Origin: QQVM01 sp035341855
Lineage (GTDB): Bacteria; Bacteroidota; Bacteroidia; AKYH767-A; 2013-40CM-41-45
Length of the DNA: 64,000 nt
Reading direction: 5' to 3'
Assembly (NCBI GenBank): GCA_035341855.1
Contig: DAOQWA010000007.1
Span: 1 to 64,000 of the forward strand
Part shown: positions 60,037-64,000 of the stretch, one piece after another
Layout: every line of letters begins with the position of its first letter
Position numbering within the stretch: position 1 is the first letter of the stretch
Translations under genes and position numbers: made by a program
Notes under the pieces: model-generated
What the model saw: the letters and a program-made list of their open reading frames with translations, nothing else
Told to the model about the DNA's origin: nothing
Databases searched by the model: none

Positions 60037-60426
60037 TCAGGAGACCGGAATTTTACCTTGCAACGAAGTAATAATATCTCCGATGCGATCAAGTTCCGTT
60101 GACTTATCGAGAAAATGATCGGCTCCAAGACCAAGGCACAATTCCTTATATTGCATTGTCGGATAGTTAGTAAGCATTACCACACGAGAATCCTTATGAG
60201 TGGTCTTGATCCGTTTTAATACTTCAATTCCGTTGATGCCGGGCATTTTGATGTCGAGGAGGACCAGTTCAGGATTAATTAATTTCATCAGGGTAAATGC
60301 CTCTTCTCCATTTTTGGCATGAGCTATTGATTTAATAAAATGAATCTCACTCAGAATTGAATATAATCTTTGAACGATCAGATTGGAGTCTTCTACGACC
60401 ATCACTTTAACTTTTCTCTCCTCCAT
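60037..60426 (-). CDS. Single-domain response regulator
   Basis: A 129-residue receiver domain with 'MVVEDSNLIVQRL' near residue 9, the phospho-Asp in 'LLDIKMPGINGIEVL' near 57, 'MLTNYP' and Lys in 'FLDKSTE'. Nothing follows the receiver, so it has no DNA-binding output of its own. It is transcribed in the same direction as the neighbouring two-component genes. Confidence 0.9.
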   Translation of the reverse strand: MEERKVKVMVVEDSNLIVQRLYSILSEIHFIKSIAHAKNGEEAFTLMKLINPELVLLDIKMPGINGIEVLKRIKTTHKDSRVVMLTNYPTMQYKELCLGLGADHFLDKSTELDRIGDIITSLQGKIPVS

Positions 60427-60710
60427 GGTTATTATTTGGCAGCGCGAAGAAATAAAAACTTTCTTTTGCTTGTACCTTGAAACGCAAAGTTCAGCCCTAA
60501 AGTTTATTGAAATTTATGTAGTTGTTTGCACTACAAGCTTTCAGCAGGTTCCGGTTGAGGAAATTATAATCTGTGTTAAAAAAATTGTGTCTCAGATTTT
60601 CAAACCTGCCGGGCTTTATTGTAAGGGAAGATTTGTTATCGGTAAATTGATTGAAAGTTCAGCCTGTGAAAAGAATTATTATTAGGCATCTGCACATTTG
60701 TGCTTTCCGG

Positions 60711-61352
60711 TCAATTCAGCAAATTATTTGAAAGAGCATAATGTGTCAGTTCAGAACTGGAACGCATCTGCATCTTTTCCAAGAGCCGCATTCTATAGGT
60801 ACTGATAGTATTCACGCTTAAAGACAGGTTTTCAGCGATTTCAGTTACTGACTTACCTGATGCAATCAGTTTCAATACATCAAATTCACGGTCAGAAAGT
60901 AATTCGTGTGGCATTCCGGAATGTCCTTTTTCTACTGAATATAGAAGTTTTTCTGCCACCGAATTATTGATGTACTTATGACCTTTCAGGATTTGTTCAA
61001 CTGCTTTTACCAATTCATCAGGTGCGCTCTCTTTTGTCAAATATCCTGATGCTCCTGCCTTTAGAACACGCACTGCATATTGATCTTCCGAATGAATGCT
61101 TAATACTAAGACAGGAATTTGTGGAACTTCGATATTAAGTTGTTTTAAAGTGTCAAGGCCATTTTTACCGGGCATTGACAAGTCTGTAATAATTATATCC
61201 CAGTTTTGGCGTTTGGCATGAAGCAAAAGTTCTGTACCATCAGAAGCTTCAGTAAATTGAGCACTGCGAAAATGATCCATTAGAATTTGGATAAGGCCCT
61301 TTCTAACGACAGTATGGTCGTCAGCAATTAATATACGTAGTGCTGCATCCAT
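60711..61352 (-). CDS. LuxR/NarL-type response regulator
   Basis: A 213-residue transcription regulator. The receiver domain has 'LIADDHTVVRKGL' at the start, the phospho-Asp in 'IITDLSMPGKNGLD' near 54, 'LSIHSE' and Lys in 'YLTKESAPDE'. The LuxR helix-turn-helix (about 148-205) has 'LSDREFDVLKLIASGKSVTE' and 'LSVNTISTYRMRLLEKM'. The ATG at 61352 was chosen; a GTG six codons upstream is possible. It is divergent from the cytochrome c-nosZ genes, which it might regulate, but this is only position. Confidence 0.92.
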   Translation of the reverse strand: MDAALRILIADDHTVVRKGLIQILMDHFRSAQFTEASDGTELLLHAKRQNWDIIITDLSMPGKNGLDTLKQLNIEVPQIPVLVLSIHSEDQYAVRVLKAGASGYLTKESAPDELVKAVEQILKGHKYINNSVAEKLLYSVEKGHSGMPHELLSDREFDVLKLIASGKSVTEIAENLSLSVNTISTYRMRLLEKMQMRSSSELTHYALSNNLLN

Positions 61353-61370
61353 GTTATTAGTTAGTGACAC

Positions 61371-61809
61371 CCAATTATCCTATCATGTATACTGTTTTTT
61401 TAAATTATAATATAGTAGAAATTTTGATTCCAATTAATTAATAAATATCAATTTTCTATCTGTATCTATTAAACACTGGAACTACTATATTTCATTCTAA
61501 AGAACAAATTGATTAAAGTTTAAAACAATTGCTGTAGCAGCGTAAACCAATACACTAAAGATATAATTTAATTTTTTGATTCCCAAAAATAATCATTCGA
61601 TTTTATTGAAATTTTAAGGATTTCTGTCTTTTTCCTGAGCTATGTTTAGTTAATTCCTTTCCTGATCAAAGTCATTTAATCGTCTGAGTATGGTCATATA
61701 GGGAATGAGATGTCAGGTATACTTTTGGTTTGAGTTTTTATTCAGGTTTTTATTCAAAGTAATTAAACACAGTGTCAAATAGAGTTTGAATTAATTTAAA
61801 AAAAATATT
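61371..61809. other. Divergent region upstream of the cytochrome c-nosZ genes
   Basis: About 440 very AT-rich bases. I looked for an FNR/CRP-type palindrome (TTGAT-N4-ATCAA) and saw only half sites, for example TTGATTAAAGTTTAA near 61509. TAGAGTTTG near 61780 is one base longer than the -7 consensus. No gene or RNA is supported. Confidence 0.45.
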
Positions 61810-62337
61810 ATGATAACAGGCTTAGAAAGCAAATATTTTACAGCAATAAAAAAAATCAGCATTCTTATTCTCTTAGCAGTTTTATCTGTCTCATTGTACA
61901 GTTGTTCATCATCTAATGAAGAATCTTCGACAGAATCAAGCGAATCTACTGAGTCGGGAAACTTAATGAAAGATGCCGAAGAAATGGAAGATGATGGTAT
62001 GGGCTTTGGTCCGGTAAAAAGCCTAAGCATTCCTGCTGAAATAGACGAAGCTCTTGCGGCTGAAGGAATGAAGCATTTTGAGGCAAAGTGTACTGCTTGC
62101 CATAAGTTTGAAAAAGAAAAGTATGTAGGTCCCGGATTGTTAGGCGTGACCAAAAGACGTAAGCCTGAATGGATCATGAACATGATCCTGAACCCACAGG
62201 AAATGACTCAAAGAGATCCTGTAGCAAAGGAGCTTTTTGCGACGTATCTCACGCAAATGACCAATCAGAATGTCACCGAGCCGGAAGCCAGAAGCATGTA
62301 TGAGTACTTCAGAAAGATGGACGCTACATCAAATTAA
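61810..62337 (+). CDS. Lipoprotein cytochrome c associated with N2O reductase
   Basis: A 175-residue exported lipoprotein cytochrome. The signal ends in a lipobox 'SVSLYSC' with Cys32. A Ser/Glu-rich acidic linker (33-65) follows, then a class I cytochrome c domain with CTACH at 94-98. 'VGPGLLGV' follows, and the axial Met is probably in 'YLTQMTNQNV'. It should carry electrons on the outer side of the inner membrane or on the outer membrane. It lies 43 bp before nosZ, an arrangement typical of clade II nos clusters, so it is the likely electron donor to NosZ; this is inferred from context. Confidence 0.9.
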   Translation: MITGLESKYFTAIKKISILILLAVLSVSLYSCSSSNEESSTESSESTESGNLMKDAEEMEDDGMGFGPVKSLSIPAEIDEALAAEGMKHFEAKCTACHKFEKEKYVGPGLLGVTKRRKPEWIMNMILNPQEMTQRDPVAKELFATYLTQMTNQNVTEPEARSMYEYFRKMDATSN

Positions 62338-62368
62338 TTTGTCAATTCCAATTACACCTACAAAAACA

Positions 62369-62376
62369 GGAGGAAT
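62369..62376 (+). promoter_or_regulatory. Strong Shine-Dalgarno of nosZ
   Basis: GGAGGA-type sequence (AGG at the end of the block before 62371 plus AGGAA) 5-7 bases before the nosZ ATG. It is the best ribosome binding site I noticed in the window; most starts here lack one, as expected for Bacteroidota. Confidence 0.7.
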
Positions 62377-62380
62377 ATCT

Positions 62381-64000
62381 ATGAAAAATGTAACATTGAA
62401 TAAATTATCAACATCAATCTTATTACTTGCAACTGTTTTTCTTGCCTCTTGTGGCGGAGGGAGGGAGAAAAAGCAAGTGACATCAAATGATGCCGCTTCC
62501 AAAGTGTATGTCGCACCCGGCAAGCTTGACGAGTTTTATGAATTTTTATCAGGTGGGTTCAGCGGACAGATAGGAGTTTATGGACTTCCTTCCTGCCGTT
62601 TGTTGAAAGTCATACCTGTTTTCGCAGTTAATGCCGAAAATGGATGGGGATTTACAGAAGAGACCAAGCCAATGTTGAACAGTACTCATGGTTTTGTTCC
62701 CTGGGACGATTCCCACCACCCCGAACTTTCAATGACTGATGGTAGTCCTGACGGGCGTTGGTTGTTTATCAATTCCAATAATACACCCAGGATAGCAAGG
62801 ATTAATCTATCAACATTTCGAACAGAGGAAATTCTTGAAATACCAAATAGCGGAGGAAATCATAGCTCTCCTTTTGCAACAGAAAATACAGAGTATGTTG
62901 TAGCGGGTACACGATTTAGTGTTCCTATCGAGGGTAATAAAGATATTCCAATTTCTACGTACAAAGAGAATTTTCAGGGAACATTAACTTTCGTAAAAGT
63001 AGATAAAGATCATGGCGACATGGATGTTGCATTTCAAATTATGATGCCGCCATTCGATTTTGACCTCAGCCATTGTGGAAAAGGTCCTTCAAGCGGTTGG
63101 TTCTTTTTTTCATGCTATAATTCTGAGCGTGCTCACACACTTTTAGAGGCAAATGCTTCTCAAAACGATAAAGACTTTATCGTAGCTGTGAACTGGAAGT
63201 TGGCTGAAAAGTATTTAGCCGAAGGCAAAGCAAAAGATTTTCCGGGCGAATATTACAGCAATCGTTATGACGACAGGAAACATTCAGCCAAGTCAACAAT
63301 TCACCGCTCAACTAAAATGCTTTATCCAAAGGACTGTCCGGATATGATTTACCTGATGCCTTGTCCGAAGTCCCCACACGGAGCTGATGTAGATCCTACA
63401 GGAGAGTATATTGTTGGAGGAGGTAAGTTGTCTACAGTTATCCCTGTGTTCTCTTTCAGTAAAATGCAGGCAGCCATTGCTGCTAAAGATTTCATCGGTG
63501 AAGTCGACGGATTGCCGATTCTTAAATATGAATCAGTGATAGGTGGTGAAGTTCAAAAGCCGGGCCTCGGTCCTTTACATACTGAGTTCGACGGCAAAGG
63601 CTTTGCTTATACATCAATGTTCGTTTCATCGGAAGTTGTGAAGTGGAAGCTTGGAACCTGGGAGGTCGTTGATAGAATTCCCACATATTATTCAATCGGA
63701 CACCTTTCTATACCCGGCGGTGATTCAAAGACACCTTGGGCAAAATATTTAGTTGCCATGAACAAAATTACGAAGGACAGATATCTGCTCACAGGTCCTG
63801 AATTAAATCAAAGTGCGCAGCTTATTGACATCACCGGTGATAAGATGAAGCTGTTGAATGACTTCCCTACTGTAGGTGAACCACACTATGCACAAGGTAT
63901 ACCTGCTGATCTGGTAATGAAAAATCAGGTGAAGGTGTTCAAGCTTGAAGATAATGAGCATCCTTATGCATGTAAATCAGAAAAAGATGCGCGTGTTGAG
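62381..64000 (+). CDS. nosZ: Nitrous-oxide reductase NosZ, clade II type, 3' end beyond the window
   Basis: NosZ reduces N2O to N2 with a four-copper CuZ centre and a dinuclear CuA. The first 540 codons are present, open to the edge. Residues 1-24 are a lipoprotein-type signal ending in 'VFLASC', not a Tat signal, which fits clade II. The beta-propeller shows candidates for all seven CuZ His ligands: HH at 112-113 in 'DDSHHPELS', then 'GNHSSPF', 'SPHGADVDPTGEY', 'GLGPLHTEFDGKG', 'SIGHLSIPGG' and 'TVGEPHYAQG'. The CuA domain must lie past 64000. The gene follows its cytochrome c by 43 bp. The maturation genes nosDFYL are not in the window. Confidence 0.94.
   Translation, partial: MKNVTLNKLSTSILLLATVFLASCGGGREKKQVTSNDAASKVYVAPGKLDEFYEFLSGGFSGQIGVYGLPSCRLLKVIPVFAVNAENGWGFTEETKPMLNSTHGFVPWDDSHHPELSMTDGSPDGRWLFINSNNTPRIARINLSTFRTEEILEIPNSGGNHSSPFATENTEYVVAGTRFSVPIEGNKDIPISTYKENFQGTLTFVKVDKDHGDMDVAFQIMMPPFDFDLSHCGKGPSSGWFFFSCYNSERAHTLLEANASQNDKDFIVAVNWKLAEKYLAEGKAKDFPGEYYSNRYDDRKHSAKSTIHRSTKMLYPKDCPDMIYLMPCPKSPHGADVDPTGEYIVGGGKLSTVIPVFSFSKMQAAIAAKDFIGEVDGLPILKYESVIGGEVQKPGLGPLHTEFDGKGFAYTSMFVSSEVVKWKLGTWEVVDRIPTYYSIGHLSIPGGDSKTPWAKYLVAMNKITKDRYLLTGPELNQSAQLIDITGDKMKLLNDFPTVGEPHYAQGIPADLVMKNQVKVFKLEDNEHPYACKSEKDARVE

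Noticed and set aside
60383..60685. 100-codon plus-strand frame between two response regulators
   Set aside because: It starts inside the opposite gene, has no recognisable domain and odd composition.
61371..61809. FNR-type operator upstream of the cytochrome c-nosZ genes
   Set aside because: Only half sites were seen; no full TTGAT-N4-ATCAA palindrome.

Overview
The window looks like chromosomal DNA from a Bacteroidota bacterium, probably of the Sphingobacteriia/Chitinophagia/Saprospiria type. It encodes several proteins with a type IX secretion (T9SS) C-terminal sorting domain, SprB-type adhesin repeats and a lipid A pathway (lpxH, lpxK). It also has DUF2911, choice-of-anchor B and V and DUF4369/TlpA proteins, a complex I operon without nuoEFG, and a NosZ whose precursor carries a lipoprotein signal. 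Candidate promoters fit the Bacteroidota -7 element TAnnTTTG. Most genes lack a clear Shine-Dalgarno; nosZ is the exception. There are no insertion sequences, phage genes or CRISPR arrays.

Layout. 1-9 kb: lpxH, an M1-like metallopeptidase, a TlpA-like lipoprotein, a secreted LVIVD-type protein, purine nucleoside phosphorylase and lpxK, all on the minus strand. 9-20 kb: a Nif3-like protein paired with a zinc-ribbon coiled-coil protein that has a histone-H1-like tail, then a TPR protein, a FadL-like porin, a low-complexity Tyr/Gly/His-rich lipoprotein, prolyl-tRNA synthetase, a conserved unknown, tRNA-Glu, a YceI protein and a DUF3817 protein. 20-24.6 kb: a signalling group of a hybrid histidine kinase with an N-terminal cyclic-nucleotide-binding-like domain, an HD-domain protein and a TPR/class III nucleotide cyclase. 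24.7-37.6 kb: a single gene of about 11 kb for a giant T9SS-exported multidomain protein, followed by a second T9SS protein. 37.9-47.1 kb: a membrane protein, a DUF2911 protein, a probable operon (PIG-L deacetylase, a 46-residue membrane peptide and a sodium:solute symporter) and another T9SS protein.

47.6-57.8 kb: a compact nuoABCDHIJKLMN operon with an unknown small protein at its end. 57.8-61.4 kb: a PAS histidine kinase and three response regulators, one of them LuxR-type. 61.8 kb to the right edge: a lipoprotein cytochrome c followed by nosZ, which is cut by the window edge. Complex I and the cytochrome c-NosZ pair are two parts of a respiratory system able to use N2O, but the electron donor to this complex I cannot be read from the window.

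The least ordinary feature is the giant protein. It joins LamG-like folds, a MopT-type calcium-binding-like motif, many SprB repeats, a subtilase-like domain in which I cannot find the usual HGT histidine motif, MBG-like domains, three clusters of a six-residue R-A-I-V-N-[AG] repeat, PKD-like repeats and a T9SS signal. I do not see a clearly new multi-gene defence or mobile system.
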